Positions 1 to 7,093 of a stretch of 7,387 nt of DNA are shown here, piece by piece. The notes below the pieces were generated by a model. That model saw only the letters and a list, made by a program, of their open reading frames with translations. It was not told where the DNA came from and did not search any database. This DNA comes from Clostridiales bacterium UBA1701 (GTDB lineage: Bacteria > Bacillota > Clostridia > Oscillospirales > Oscillospiraceae). How positions within the stretch are numbered: the first letter of the stretch is position 1; each line of letters starts with the position of its first letter. The translations under genes were made by a program, and so were the position numbers. The DNA is taken from positions 55,230 to 62,616 of the forward strand of contig DCJL01000003.1 in the NCBI GenBank assembly GCA_002320035.1, read 5' to 3'.

Positions 1-66
1 TGTGCTGTCTGCGCATGAAGTTTTATGCCGCAAACGCCGCGCTGGTGAAAGAAAGCCGGGAAAGCT
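1..66. other. Downstream flank with no supported gene
   Basis: This is the stretch after the stop codon of the TRAP binding protein gene. The only minus-strand ATG (14-16) has no Shine-Dalgarno sequence before it and only about five codons before the window ends, so no gene can be called. Apart from the hairpin that begins at 52, I see nothing here. Confidence 0.5.
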
Positions 67-78
67 TTATCTGGCTTT
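52..78 (-). terminator. Possible weak terminator hairpin after dctP
   Basis: AAAGCC (52-57 on the plus strand) pairs with GGCTTT (73-78). This gives a 6-bp stem around a 15-base loop that itself contains the palindrome AAAGCTTT. It spans the dctP stop codon, and the minus-strand transcript continues with CTTTC, a short pyrimidine tail. The position fits the end of the TRAP operon, but the stem is short and the U-tract poor, so it could be chance. Confidence 0.28.
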
Positions 79-1104
79 ATCGATAAGACTGATAACGGGA
101 GCGATATCGGTGTTCTCCTCGTACATCACCCGGGTAGCCTCTCGGAATTCCTCAAGGTCGGGGCGGATGATGGTAACGCCCATCTCTTCCATTTTGGCAA
201 GGGTCTTTTCCTCTTCGCCGGATACGACTGTTCTGCTCTTGGCGGTAATCTCCCTGCCCACCTCAAGGATGATCTGCTGAAGCTCCTCAGGGTAGGACTG
301 GAAGGTCTCCTCGTTGAAGAACAGGGAGCCTTCGTAGGGGACATGCTCGGTCATGATGGCGTAGGGGCAAACCTCATAGAAGTTCATGGCCATGGTGAGC
401 ATGATGTCATTTTCCTGCCCGTCAACAACATTGTTCTGAATAGAGGTATATACTTCGGAAAGCGCCATGGGGACGGGGGCCGTGCCAAAGCACTCCCAGA
501 CGCGCATGTAGGTCGTGATGGTGGGGACGCGGATCTTCAGGCCCTTCAGGTCCTCAAGGCTGTTTACTTCCTTTGTGCAGGAGAGGTTGCGGTTGAGACC
601 GTCTATAACGGTGACCATGCGGATGTTTGCCTCGTTGGCGACCAGGTCCGCGCACTCATCAAAATGGTTGTCCCAGAAACTGTATCGGTGCTCCTGGCTA
701 TCGTAAAGGTAGGGCATGCCCCAGGCGTCAAAAATGGGGTTTACTTCGCCGAGGGAGCTGAAGCCATCCATTACTATATCCACGGTGCCAAGCTCAAGCC
801 CTTCCAGCGCGTCCACAAGGCCGCCCAGCTGGCCGGAAGCAAACACCTCGCCAGTGACCTTGCCGCCGGTGCGCTCATTCACCATGTCCAGAAATTCCTG
901 TGCCAAAACCGTCATGTAATAGTCTGAGGTCTCGGTGGTGGCAAGCTTCCAGTGATAGCTGTAATCTGCGTCTGGGGGAGCGGCGTCTCCCTTGTCTGCG
1001 GGAGCGGGGTCTTCTTTGACCGCAGGGGCGGGGGTCGAGCCGCACCCAGCCAAAAGGCAAAGTATCATTGCGGCGGCCATAATGAGAGATAAGATTTTTT
1101 TCAT
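67..1104 (-). CDS. dctP: TRAP transporter substrate-binding lipoprotein (DctP family)
   Basis: This is the extracytoplasmic solute receptor of a tripartite ATP-independent periplasmic transporter. It captures a substrate, usually a small carboxylate, and delivers it to the membrane permeases. I chose the ATG at 1104 (345 aa) because AGGAGG lies 6 nt upstream and the protein then opens with a clean signal: MKK, a hydrophobic stretch, and the lipobox LAGC with Cys21. The open frame continues 13 codons further to 1143, but that extension is not signal-like. A Pro/Ala/Asp-rich linker follows the Cys. The family segment LKGLKIRVP (about residues 186-194) contains Arg192, at the place where TRAP receptors carry the arginine that pairs with the substrate carboxylate. 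The segment with VVDGQEN (about 226-232) is also typical. The gene is last in the operon, 39 nt after dctM. The ligand cannot be read from the sequence; sugar acids, keto acids and sulfonates are all known for the family. Confidence 0.93.
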   Translation of the reverse strand: MKKILSLIMAAAMILCLLAGCGSTPAPAVKEDPAPADKGDAAPPDADYSYHWKLATTETSDYYMTVLAQEFLDMVNERTGGKVTGEVFASGQLGGLVDALEGLELGTVDIVMDGFSSLGEVNPIFDAWGMPYLYDSQEHRYSFWDNHFDECADLVANEANIRMVTVIDGLNRNLSCTKEVNSLEDLKGLKIRVPTITTYMRVWECFGTAPVPMALSEVYTSIQNNVVDGQENDIMLTMAMNFYEVCPYAIMTEHVPYEGSLFFNEETFQSYPEELQQIILEVGREITAKSRTVVSGEEEKTLAKMEEMGVTIIRPDLEEFREATRVMYEENTDIAPVISLIDKAR

Positions 1105-1143
1105 TTTGTTCCTCCTGTTATTTTTTTTTATGGCTGCTATCAT

Positions 1144-2430
1144 TTAACTTAGAACTCCGGGGAGCCACAGGGATAGCTGTGGCACATATGTAATGACCAT
1201 AAGGGCAATAAAGTTGGTCAAAAGGAAGGGAAGAGAAGCTTTGAATTCCTGCTCAAAGGGAATGTCCGCTATTGCGGCTGCTATGTATTGGTTTTCCCCT
1301 ACAGGCGGCGTAGTCAGACCCAAAGCAAGATTAACAACCATGATGACGCCGTAATGCACAGGATCTATGCCCAGAGCCAGCGCCTGAGGCAACAGGATGG
1401 GAGTTACAATGAGAATTCCGGCCACAGACTCAATGAAACAGCCGATAAGGAGGAAAATCAGGTTGGAGAAAAGCAGAAACAGGAAACGGTTTGTTGCAAC
1501 GGAACCAATGGCGCGGCCTAAAAGAGAAGCCACACCGTTGCTTGTGAGCAGCCAGCTGAAAGCGCCGGAGGCGCTGACAATGATCAGGACCATGACCGTG
1601 TTCACCAGCGCGCCGCCAAGGATGGCGCCAATATTGTCTCTGTTGACCTCCTTGTACCAGAAAACGCCTACAAGAAGGCCGTAAACACAGGCCACCGCGC
1701 CGGCCTCGGTGGGGGAAAAGAAGCCGCCATATATGCCGCCGAGAATGATTATCGGAACCATCAAGGCGGGGATGGCATCAAGAAAACTTTTGAGCAGCTC
1801 TTTCCCGCTGAAGGTGCTTGTCTGCTTGATCCTCCGCTTCCCGGCTTCCACGCGGACGGTAAGCATAAGGCAGAGCGCAAGGAATATTCCCGGAAGGATC
1901 CCTGCCACAAAGAGCTTGCCGATGGAGGTGCCGGAACAAACGCCGTACATGATCATGGTGATGCTGGGAGGGATGATCACGCCAAGCCCGCCGGCAACGG
2001 CCTGAAGACCGGCTACAAAGTCGGCAGGATAGCCTTTGCGCTTCATGTCGGGGATCAGCGTGGAGCCGATGGCGGCGCAGGTGGCTGCGGCGGAACCGGA
2101 CAGAGCGCCAAAAAAGGCAGAGGCGACCACGATGACATGGGCAAGCCCTCCGGTCATCCAGCCCACGAGGCAGTCTGCAAAGCGGACAATCCTTCTTGAC
2201 ATGCCGCCGACCTCCATGAGCTTTCCGGCCAGCATGAAGAAGGGAATGGCCATCATTGTAAAGGAATCGACGGCCACAAACATGCGCTGTGCAAAAGCAG
2301 CCACGTTCATTCCGCTCAGCAGCATGACCACCGCCGTGGGCAGGCCGATGGCGACCAGCAGGGGCGCGCCAAAAAACAGGAGCAGGAGCAGCGTCCCGAA
2401 CAGCAGTAATGTAGTTACCAGGGGGGTCAT
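1144..2430 (-). CDS. dctM: TRAP transporter large permease (DctM family)
   Basis: This is the large membrane subunit that carries out Na+- or H+-coupled transport in TRAP systems. From the ATG at 2430 it has 428 residues, normal for the family. This start has AGGAGG 7 nt upstream and overlaps the dctQ stop as ATGA; the open frame runs on to 2520, but that extra part lies inside dctQ and has no family character. Hydrophobic segments run through the whole length. Family motifs seen are AIPFFMLAG (61-69), FFGALSGSAAAT (106-117), VIIPPSI (151-157), FFSPTEAGA (237-245), IESVAGILIVTPILLP (333-348) and NLALGLTTPPVGEN (367-380). Co-translation with dctQ is likely. The separate small subunit shows this is the ordinary two-gene permease and not a QM fusion. 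Confidence 0.95.
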   Translation of the reverse strand: MTPLVTTLLLFGTLLLLLFFGAPLLVAIGLPTAVVMLLSGMNVAAFAQRMFVAVDSFTMMAIPFFMLAGKLMEVGGMSRRIVRFADCLVGWMTGGLAHVIVVASAFFGALSGSAAATCAAIGSTLIPDMKRKGYPADFVAGLQAVAGGLGVIIPPSITMIMYGVCSGTSIGKLFVAGILPGIFLALCLMLTVRVEAGKRRIKQTSTFSGKELLKSFLDAIPALMVPIIILGGIYGGFFSPTEAGAVACVYGLLVGVFWYKEVNRDNIGAILGGALVNTVMVLIIVSASGAFSWLLTSNGVASLLGRAIGSVATNRFLFLLFSNLIFLLIGCFIESVAGILIVTPILLPQALALGIDPVHYGVIMVVNLALGLTTPPVGENQYIAAAIADIPFEQEFKASLPFLLTNFIALMVITYVPQLSLWLPGVLS

Positions 2431-2930
2431 ACGGTGTCCTCCTTTTCTTTTTGTGCGGCGGTGAGCTGCCTGCGTTTGACAAACGCCTGAAGGAACTGGC
2501 TGGCGGAGAACAGGATGCACAGCACACTGCCCAGCACCAGCGCAAAGCTGATGGCTGCATAGGGCATCCTCGTTACGTTATATACCTGATGCTTGCGGAT
2601 AGTGAGAAGCATATAATTAAATGCAGAATAGCCGAGAAAGGCAAAGAAGCTGCCCATGACCGCCATGTTCAGAATTTCTATCGCATTCTGGGCTTTTTTC
2701 GAAAAGAACTTCTGGACAAAAAACTCCACCCTTATCAGGCCGCCGTTTTTAAAGCAGTGGCTGGCTCCGGCAAAAGTAATCCATATCATCGTCCAGCGCG
2801 CCACTTCCTCGGGCCAGGAAAGTGGCTTGCCGAAATAGCGGAATACAACCTGCAGCACCACAATGAAAACCATGACAATAAGCGCCAGGCTACCAAGCCA
2901 CAGGTCAAATTTTTCAAAAAATCGTTTCAT
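2427..2930 (-). CDS. dctQ: TRAP transporter small permease (DctQ family)
   Basis: This is the small four-helix membrane subunit that pairs with DctM. It has 167 residues, typical of the family. Predicted membrane segments are near 11-31, 46-60, 86-109 and 122-148. Between the first two lies the family signature: W39, the acidic pair E41/E42, R45, then MIW and FAGASH. The C-terminus (about 152-167) is charged and cytoplasmic. The ATG at 2930 has GGAGGG 6 nt upstream. The gene starts 19 nt after the aminotransferase stop, and its last bases overlap the dctM start by 4 nt (ATGA). This places the aminotransferase and all three transporter genes in one transcription unit. Confidence 0.93.
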   Translation of the reverse strand: MKRFFEKFDLWLGSLALIVMVFIVVLQVVFRYFGKPLSWPEEVARWTMIWITFAGASHCFKNGGLIRVEFFVQKFFSKKAQNAIEILNMAVMGSFFAFLGYSAFNYMLLTIRKHQVYNVTRMPYAAISFALVLGSVLCILFSASQFLQAFVKRRQLTAAQKEKEDTV

Positions 2931-2949
2931 CTCCAGCCCTCCAGCGTGC

Positions 2950-4287
2950 TTAGCTTTGCGAGGCGGCGATGATAGCCTCCCTTAGAACCGCAACCGCAAA
3001 ATCCATCTCTTCCTCGGAAATAGTAAGGGGAGGTGAAATCTGAAGGGCTTCGCCCTCTATTCCGTCGGCAGTGCCGGTAACACCCGATAGAACCAGCAGC
3101 CCGTGTTCCATGCAGTAGGCGCTGACGCGGCCGGCAAAGTTCCGGGCCGGGTCAAAGGGCTTCTTTGTGGCCTTGTCGGCCACAAGCTCCACGCCGATGA
3201 GCAGGCCCTTGCCGCGCACATCGCCCACGGCGTCCAGATCCAGCAGAGCGGCCCTGAGCTTGGCCAGCAGCAGCTCGCCGGAGGCCGCGGCTTTTTCGAT
3301 GATGCCGTTGTCTGTAATGTATTTCACAACGGCGTTGGCGCCTGCGCAGGAGATGGGCATCCCCGCGAAGGTGTAGCTGTGCTCAAGGATGCCGGAGCCG
3401 TTCGCCACCGCATCCACGACCTTTTTGTGGGCGATGACGGCGCCGATGGGCACATAGCCGCCGCCCAGACCCTTGGCGACGGAGATCAGGTCGGGCGTGA
3501 CGCCGAAGTGATTGACGGCGAAGGCGGAGCCGGTGCGGCCGAGGCCGGTGATGACCTCGTCGCAGCAAAGAAGAACGTCATATTTATCGCAGATTTCCCG
3601 TATGCGCTCAAAGTATTTTACGGGAGGCACGGTAGCAGTGGCGGTCGTGCCGGTAATGGGCTCCAGCATGAAGGCGGCCACGGTTTCCGCGCCCTCGTAT
3701 TTGATCACCCGCTCCAGCTCCTCGGCGCAGGGCAGGCCGCAGCTCTCAAACTGGAGCCCATAGGGGCAGCGGTAGCAGTTGCACTGGGCAATATGGGGCA
3801 TGTGGAGCATCAGATTCTCATAGGGGCCTCTCCAGGAAGGGCGGCCGCCCAGAGAGAGCGTGCCAAAGGTGTTGCCGTGGTAGCTCTGCCATCTGGTAAT
3901 GATCTTATACTTGCCGGGCCGGCCTGCTTCGATCTGATACTGACGGGCGATCTTGGCCATGGATTCAACGGCTTCGGAGCCGCCGCTGCAGAAGAACACC
4001 CGCTCCATGCCCTCCGGGGCCAGTGCGATGATGCGCGAGGCCAGCTCTTCGCGGACCTGGCTCGTGAACGCGCCGCCGTTCAGATAGCATATCTTGGCAG
4101 CCTGAGCGGAAATGGCATCGATCACCTCTTTCACACCGTGGCCGATATTCGTTACGGCAAGGCCCGCGCCCAGATCCAGGTAGCGCTTGCCCTCGGTGTC
4201 GTACATATAAACGCCCGCTCCATGGTCAATGCATTTGTATTCCTTGGAAAGCGATTTGTAAAACACGTTGCTTTTGTTTTGGCTCAT
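2950..4287 (-). CDS. Class III pyridoxal-phosphate aminotransferase
   Basis: This is a fold-type I PLP enzyme of the class III (omega-aminotransferase/GABA-transaminase-like) family, 445 aa and full length. Key features are SGGSEAVE (101-108) for cofactor phosphate binding, YHG (136-138) where the ring-stacking aromatic residue sits, the PLP-nitrogen aspartate in CDEVITGLGRTG (D243), the Schiff-base lysine in SVAKGLGGGYVPIG (K272), YTF (305-307) and RGKG (358-361). Class III members usually move an amino group that is not on the alpha carbon, though some act on alpha or D-amino acids, so the donor is unknown here. An unusual segment at 169-187 carries five cysteines (C169, C171, C174, C183, C187). 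I recall related CxRCPxG segments in some uncharacterised aminotransferases of this class, but I cannot verify how conserved they are. A Shine-Dalgarno-like GGAGG lies 11 nt before the ATG at 4287. It is the first gene of the TRAP operon, suggesting that it acts on the imported compound or an early product. Confidence 0.92.
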   Translation of the reverse strand: MSQNKSNVFYKSLSKEYKCIDHGAGVYMYDTEGKRYLDLGAGLAVTNIGHGVKEVIDAISAQAAKICYLNGGAFTSQVREELASRIIALAPEGMERVFFCSGGSEAVESMAKIARQYQIEAGRPGKYKIITRWQSYHGNTFGTLSLGGRPSWRGPYENLMLHMPHIAQCNCYRCPYGLQFESCGLPCAEELERVIKYEGAETVAAFMLEPITGTTATATVPPVKYFERIREICDKYDVLLCCDEVITGLGRTGSAFAVNHFGVTPDLISVAKGLGGGYVPIGAVIAHKKVVDAVANGSGILEHSYTFAGMPISCAGANAVVKYITDNGIIEKAAASGELLLAKLRAALLDLDAVGDVRGKGLLIGVELVADKATKKPFDPARNFAGRVSAYCMEHGLLVLSGVTGTADGIEGEALQISPPLTISEEEMDFAVAVLREAIIAASQS

Positions 4288-4318
4288 GGCAGTTTTATCC
4301 TCCCTAAATTCAAATATT

Positions 4319-4331
4319 AAATCTAAAATTT
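4319..4331. promoter_or_regulatory. 13-bp motif shared with the otnK leader (candidate operator)
   Basis: AAATCTAAAATTT occurs here and again, exactly, at 7094-7106. It is a near-palindrome (AAATnTnAnATTT, imperfect at positions 5 and 9). Here it lies on the predicted start point of the aminotransferase operon (about +1 to +13), where a bound repressor would block transcription. The obvious candidate binder is the GntR regulator encoded upstream. The motif is AT-rich, so chance matching within AT-rich leaders is a real alternative. Confidence 0.35.
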
Positions 4332-4337
4332 TACATT

Positions 4338-4366
4338 ATTATAATAAAAAACCGCCGGCTTATCAA
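4338..4366 (-). promoter_or_regulatory. Sigma-A-type promoter of the aminotransferase-TRAP operon
   Basis: Reading the minus strand, TTGATA (4366-4361) is followed after exactly 17 bp by a perfect TATAAT (4343-4338). The predicted transcription start is near 4331, leaving a leader of about 44 nt before the ATG at 4287. The -10 is embedded in a perfect 12-bp palindrome, TTATTATAATAA (4336-4347). The match to consensus suggests a strong promoter held down by a repressor. Confidence 0.78.
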
Positions 4367-4426
4367 TCTGTAAAACAAACAAGATTAAACTGGCGTTTTT
4401 GGGGAATATACACAGTAATTAAGCGC

Positions 4427-4466
4427 GCGATGGCCGCCGAGACGGAGTCTTGACGGCCATTATCGC
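4427..4466 (-). terminator. Stable hairpin after the GntR gene, terminator-like
   Basis: Plus-strand bases 4427-4436 (GCGATGGCCG) pair with 4454-4466 with a 3-base bulge at 4460-4462, giving a 10-bp GC-rich stem. The loop holds a second small hairpin (AGAC 4440-4443 with GTCT 4447-4450). It starts directly after the GntR stop codon, the right place to end the kinase-aldolase-regulator transcript or protect its 3' end. No U-rich run follows in the minus-strand direction (GCGCTTAATT), so it is not a canonical intrinsic terminator, and read-through into the TRAP operon is possible. Confidence 0.42.
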
Positions 4467-4467
4467 A

Positions 4468-5166
4468 TTATAATCCTGGTTCGAAAGCGATAATTTCGTC
4501 AAAATGAACAAGGATGTCTTTTTTTGTACCGAAGATGTCCTGGCGTATGGCGGCCCGAGCCGCGGCCTCGTCCTTGTTCAGGATAGCCTTGGCAAGGCTC
4601 AGATGGATGGCCAGCTCGTTTGTGGCAAAGTCCATCGCGTTCCCCTTTTTAATATGGTAGCTGACATGGCGGGCGGTGATTTGCTTTGTCAGATCCATCA
4701 CATTCTGGATCTCATTATAGATGATCGAGGGGCACAGCTTCCAGAGATAGCTGTGAAACTGAGCCTGCATCTCGTCGAAATACTGCATCTCATCTGCCAG
4801 GGTCTCCTCGGCCAGGTTGGCGAGGCAGCTTTCAAAAATGCCGATGAAGCGCCGGAGGACGCTGCTGCCGGCGTCGTTGATGGCACGGCAGACCACCACT
4901 TCCTCCAGGGCGGCCCGGAAGTCGAACAGGGCCTCGATCTCGTCCTTGGAGTAGCTCCGCACATAGCTCCCGCTGCGCTGGATGATGGTGATATAGCCGT
5001 CCCGCTCCAGCGCCTTGACGGAGTTCGTGACAGGAGTGCGGCTGACCTTGAGTTCGGAAGCAATCTGGTCTATTTCCAGCTTTTCGCCGGGTTTGTAGTA
5101 GTTTGTTATTATTCTTTTTTTAATTTCTTCATAAACCAACTCGTTAAGGCTTTTGTATTCCAACAC
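4468..5166 (-). CDS. GntR-family transcriptional regulator (FadR/FCD type)
   Basis: This is a DNA-binding regulator of 232 aa, usual for the FadR/FCD subfamily, which commonly represses catabolic operons until a carboxylate effector binds. Residues 6-72 form the GntR winged helix-turn-helix: SLNELVYEEIKKRI, KPGEKL (25-30), IASELKVSRTPV (35-46), and the wing near GYITIIQRSGSYV (57-69). The rest is the helical FCD ligand domain, with DFRAALEEVV (82-91), FH (137-138), H188 in AIHLSLAKAI, and a C-terminal AARAAIRQDI. Against the usual FCD metal ligands (Asp, His, His, His) I read Gln134, His138, His188 and Asp210, so the metal site may differ. The start is GTG at 5166, supported by GAGGT 8 nt upstream; there is no nearby alternative ATG. 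It is third in the cluster, 19 nt after the aldolase gene, and probably controls this cluster and perhaps the adjacent TRAP operon. Confidence 0.92.
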   Translation of the reverse strand: MLEYKSLNELVYEEIKKRIITNYYKPGEKLEIDQIASELKVSRTPVTNSVKALERDGYITIIQRSGSYVRSYSKDEIEALFDFRAALEEVVVCRAINDAGSSVLRRFIGIFESCLANLAEETLADEMQYFDEMQAQFHSYLWKLCPSIIYNEIQNVMDLTKQITARHVSYHIKKGNAMDFATNELAIHLSLAKAILNKDEAAARAAIRQDIFGTKKDILVHFDEIIAFEPGL

Positions 5167-5185
5167 CGCTTTTTACCTCGCACAT

Positions 5186-5797
5186 TCAAATTGAGCTGTT
5201 GATCAGTTCATAAACCGGGCTGGGGTCTGTCATACAGGCGAGCTTCGCGCTCTCCTCAAGCTCCTCGATGCCGAAGAAGGCTTCCATTATGTTCTTTCCC
5301 CCCACAATTGCACCGTGATTTTTTAGAATATATGCGTCGCCCTTGTCAAGATTTTCCCTGAAGGCGGAAAAAAGCTCCGGAGAGCCGGGCTTGCCATAAG
5401 GGATCAGACCGATTTTGCCGACTTTCATTTTGAGATAGGGCGTGTAATTCGGTATAATATCCGTGCTTTTTTCAAACTTCCGGCAAGACCAGAGCACGGC
5501 ATATGGGCCGTGCGTATGGATAACAGCCTCCACCGAGGGCTTGCTCTCATAGTAATATCTATGAAGAGGAAGCTCCTTGCTGGCTTTTTTGCCGTTTAAG
5601 CACTCTCCTTCAAGGGAGACTATGGCAAAATCATCCGGCGTCAGCGTACCGAAGCAGGTACCGCTGGCTGTAATATAAATCTTCCCTTCATGCATAAAGC
5701 TGAGATTTGCGGAGGAACCGCTGGTTTTGCCCCGGGCAAATAGGCTGTTAGCAGCCCAAACGGCGTCCATAAGCTTCTTTTCAAGAACTGCATCCAT
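5186..5797 (-). CDS. otnC: Class II aldolase/adducin family protein, likely 3-oxo-tetronate 4-phosphate decarboxylase (OtnC-like)
   Basis: This is a small metal-dependent enzyme of the class II aldolase (FucA/RhaD/AraD/OtnC) family, 203 aa. The expected Zn2+ ligands are His94 and His96 (IHTHG) and His161 (LKNHGAI), with Glu75 (SKELPLHR) at the catalytic acid/base position. The phosphate-binding part of the fold is visible as SGSSANLS (26-33) and TASGTCFG (43-50). In the family, members beside a DUF1537 kinase are often OtnC, which decarboxylates 3-oxo-tetronate 4-phosphate to dihydroxyacetone phosphate. I infer that role from the adjacent otnK, only 3 bp away. A true aldolase cleaving another sugar phosphate, or an epimerase, cannot be excluded from the sequence. 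The ATG at 5797 is preceded by AGGGGG about 9 nt upstream, inside the end of otnK, which indicates coupled translation. Confidence 0.85.
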   Translation of the reverse strand: MDAVLEKKLMDAVWAANSLFARGKTSGSSANLSFMHEGKIYITASGTCFGTLTPDDFAIVSLEGECLNGKKASKELPLHRYYYESKPSVEAVIHTHGPYAVLWSCRKFEKSTDIIPNYTPYLKMKVGKIGLIPYGKPGSPELFSAFRENLDKGDAYILKNHGAIVGGKNIMEAFFGIEELEESAKLACMTDPSPVYELINSSI

Positions 5798-5800
5798 AAT

Positions 5801-7075
5801 TTACATCCCCCTGCTTCCTTTTGTAGTCATTTCAATAGCATGTGCAAAGAAATCTGCCTGACCGAAGTTGCCGGATTTCAAAACAAGTCTGATGTTGCTG
5901 TCTTCAAGTGGCATCATTACCGGTACACCCGGAGCGATACTCTCCCCGATAAGATAGCTGTTAAAACCCAAGCTTTCAGTTATGGCTCCGGAGGTTTCGC
6001 CGCCTGCGACGATTATCTGCGTGTATCCCCCGCGGACGGCGCGCAAGGCAAGCTCCGCCATTATGCCCTCCAGTGCCTGCGACACTTTATGGCGCTGCTC
6101 TGCGGGTATTTTTGCGAGAGCCTCTGGGGGGGCAGAGCTGTAGAGCATTACCCTGTCGCGGCCGTTGGTCTCGTTCCACAGGCTTTCTGCCGTCTGCCTG
6201 CCGCCCAGAACCTCCATCGGTATTATCTTTATCATTTTGTTTCCGCTCTCTCTGTATCGGCTGAGCTGCTCAAGGGTCATTTTAGAGCAGCTGCCGGCCA
6301 GAAGAAGCGTTTTTCCTGAAGCCTGCGTTGGAAGAAGCTTCCTTTGAGCCTGGGATTCTGCCCTGATATGTTCGTTTCCGAGTAACCCTGAGCCTCCGCT
6401 GAGAAGCCTTGCATTTTTAAAGAGTGAATAAATCAGCCCGGCATGGCTGTCCTCATAATAATCTGGAACGATATAAAAATGGGGGCTGGCGGCGGAAAAT
6501 TCCTTGATCCTGTTTTCAATGTACCCGGCCCCCAGCAGCAGTTCCTCTGCCGTGAGCACATGGCAGGGATATTTGCTCTGCTCCCGCATGAGGATGGCGA
6601 TCTCCGAGTCCCACATGGGGTTTAAGGGGTGGTCCTTCATCGGGGACTCGGACAGGGGGACGCCGTTTACATAGAGGATGCCGTCCTTTACCGTCCTCCC
6701 GTTGACGGGCAGGGCGGGGCAGAGAAGCGTATAGGGAAGCCTGAATTCTTCAAGGGCGGCGTCCAGCACAGGGCCTATGTTACCATGTTTTGTAGAGTCA
6801 AAAGTAGAACAGTATTTTAGGTAAAGCTGTTTAGCGCCGAGCGCATGCAACCGCCGCATTGCAGCAAGCGAAGCACAGACAGCCTCCTCTGCGGGAACAG
6901 ATCTGGTTTTTAGGGCGATAACCACGGCGTCGCAGCTTTCTGCAAAATCCAAGCTGTCCGGGATTCCCGTGCAAAGTACAGTTCGGAGACCCTGACGACG
7001 GAGAAAGGAGGAGGCATCGCTGGCACCGGTAAAGTCGTCAGCCACACAACCGATGAGCAGGTTCCTGTATCCCAT
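5801..7075 (-). CDS. otnK: Four-carbon acid sugar kinase, OtnK-like (DUF1537 family; 3-oxo-tetronate kinase)
   Basis: This is an ATP-dependent kinase of the four-carbon acid sugar kinase family, 424 aa, the full two-domain length. The N-terminal substrate domain shows ADDFTGASD (12-20), KYCSTFDST (87-95), CPALPVNGRT (119-128) and HPLNPM (149-154). The C-terminal nucleotide domain shows SGGSG (226-230), AGSCS (260-264), VAGGETSGA (356-364), APGVP (381-385) and LKSGNFG (399-405). These closely follow the OtnK branch as I remember it, as opposed to the D-threonate or D-erythronate kinases that pair with PdxA2-like dehydrogenases. OtnK phosphorylates 3-oxo-tetronate at C4. The next gene is an OtnC-like protein, which fits. 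It is first in the cluster, after its own promoter and a leader of about 70 nt. The ribosome site (AGGGTG, 9 nt before the ATG at 7075) is weaker than in the other genes. No OtnI isomerase or tetronate dehydrogenase lies in the window. Confidence 0.93.
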   Translation of the reverse strand: MGYRNLLIGCVADDFTGASDASSFLRRQGLRTVLCTGIPDSLDFAESCDAVVIALKTRSVPAEEAVCASLAAMRRLHALGAKQLYLKYCSTFDSTKHGNIGPVLDAALEEFRLPYTLLCPALPVNGRTVKDGILYVNGVPLSESPMKDHPLNPMWDSEIAILMREQSKYPCHVLTAEELLLGAGYIENRIKEFSAASPHFYIVPDYYEDSHAGLIYSLFKNARLLSGGSGLLGNEHIRAESQAQRKLLPTQASGKTLLLAGSCSKMTLEQLSRYRESGNKMIKIIPMEVLGGRQTAESLWNETNGRDRVMLYSSAPPEALAKIPAEQRHKVSQALEGIMAELALRAVRGGYTQIIVAGGETSGAITESLGFNSYLIGESIAPGVPVMMPLEDSNIRLVLKSGNFGQADFFAHAIEMTTKGSRGM

Positions 7076-7093
7076 AGAATTTCACACCCTTAA

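Noticed and set aside
343..927. A 194-codon plus-strand open frame opposite dctP
   Set aside because: No motifs and no convincing start signal, and it overlaps a complete TRAP receptor gene.
1105..1143. An N-terminal extension of dctP up to 1143
   Set aside because: The added 13 residues spoil the lipoprotein signal, and the ribosome site AGGAGG sits inside the extension, 6 nt before the ATG at 1104.
2431..2520. An N-terminal extension of dctM up to 2520
   Set aside because: It lies inside dctQ, is not membrane-like, and the ATG at 2430 has AGGAGG at ideal spacing plus the ATGA overlap with dctQ.
1778..2560. A 260-codon minus-strand open frame overlapping dctM and dctQ
   Set aside because: Its translation is Arg/His/Cys-rich and out of frame with two clear permease genes, a typical frame artefact.
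3103..4320. A 405-codon open frame on the plus strand opposite the aminotransferase gene
   Set aside because: Its translation is low-complexity Ala/Gly/His-rich with no family motifs, and it mirrors the GC-rich codons of a clear aminotransferase. It is a shadow frame.
4345..4366. A terminator suggested by a GC-rich block followed by T residues on the minus strand (AAGCCGGCGGTTTTTT)
   Set aside because: The arms leave a loop of only one base, so no hairpin can form, and the block is the spacer of a near-consensus promoter.
4504..5202. A 232-codon plus-strand open frame opposite the GntR gene
   Set aside because: The minus strand holds a full winged-helix and FCD regulator with a good ribosome site. 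The plus-strand translation shows no recognisable domain.
2950..7075. A taurine or sulfonate catabolic operon, suggested by a TRAP system beside a class III aminotransferase
   Set aside because: No sulfoacetaldehyde acetyltransferase, reductase or sulfite-lyase gene is present, and the neighbouring kinase and aldolase belong to acid-sugar metabolism. It remains a remote possibility for the aminotransferase substrate only.
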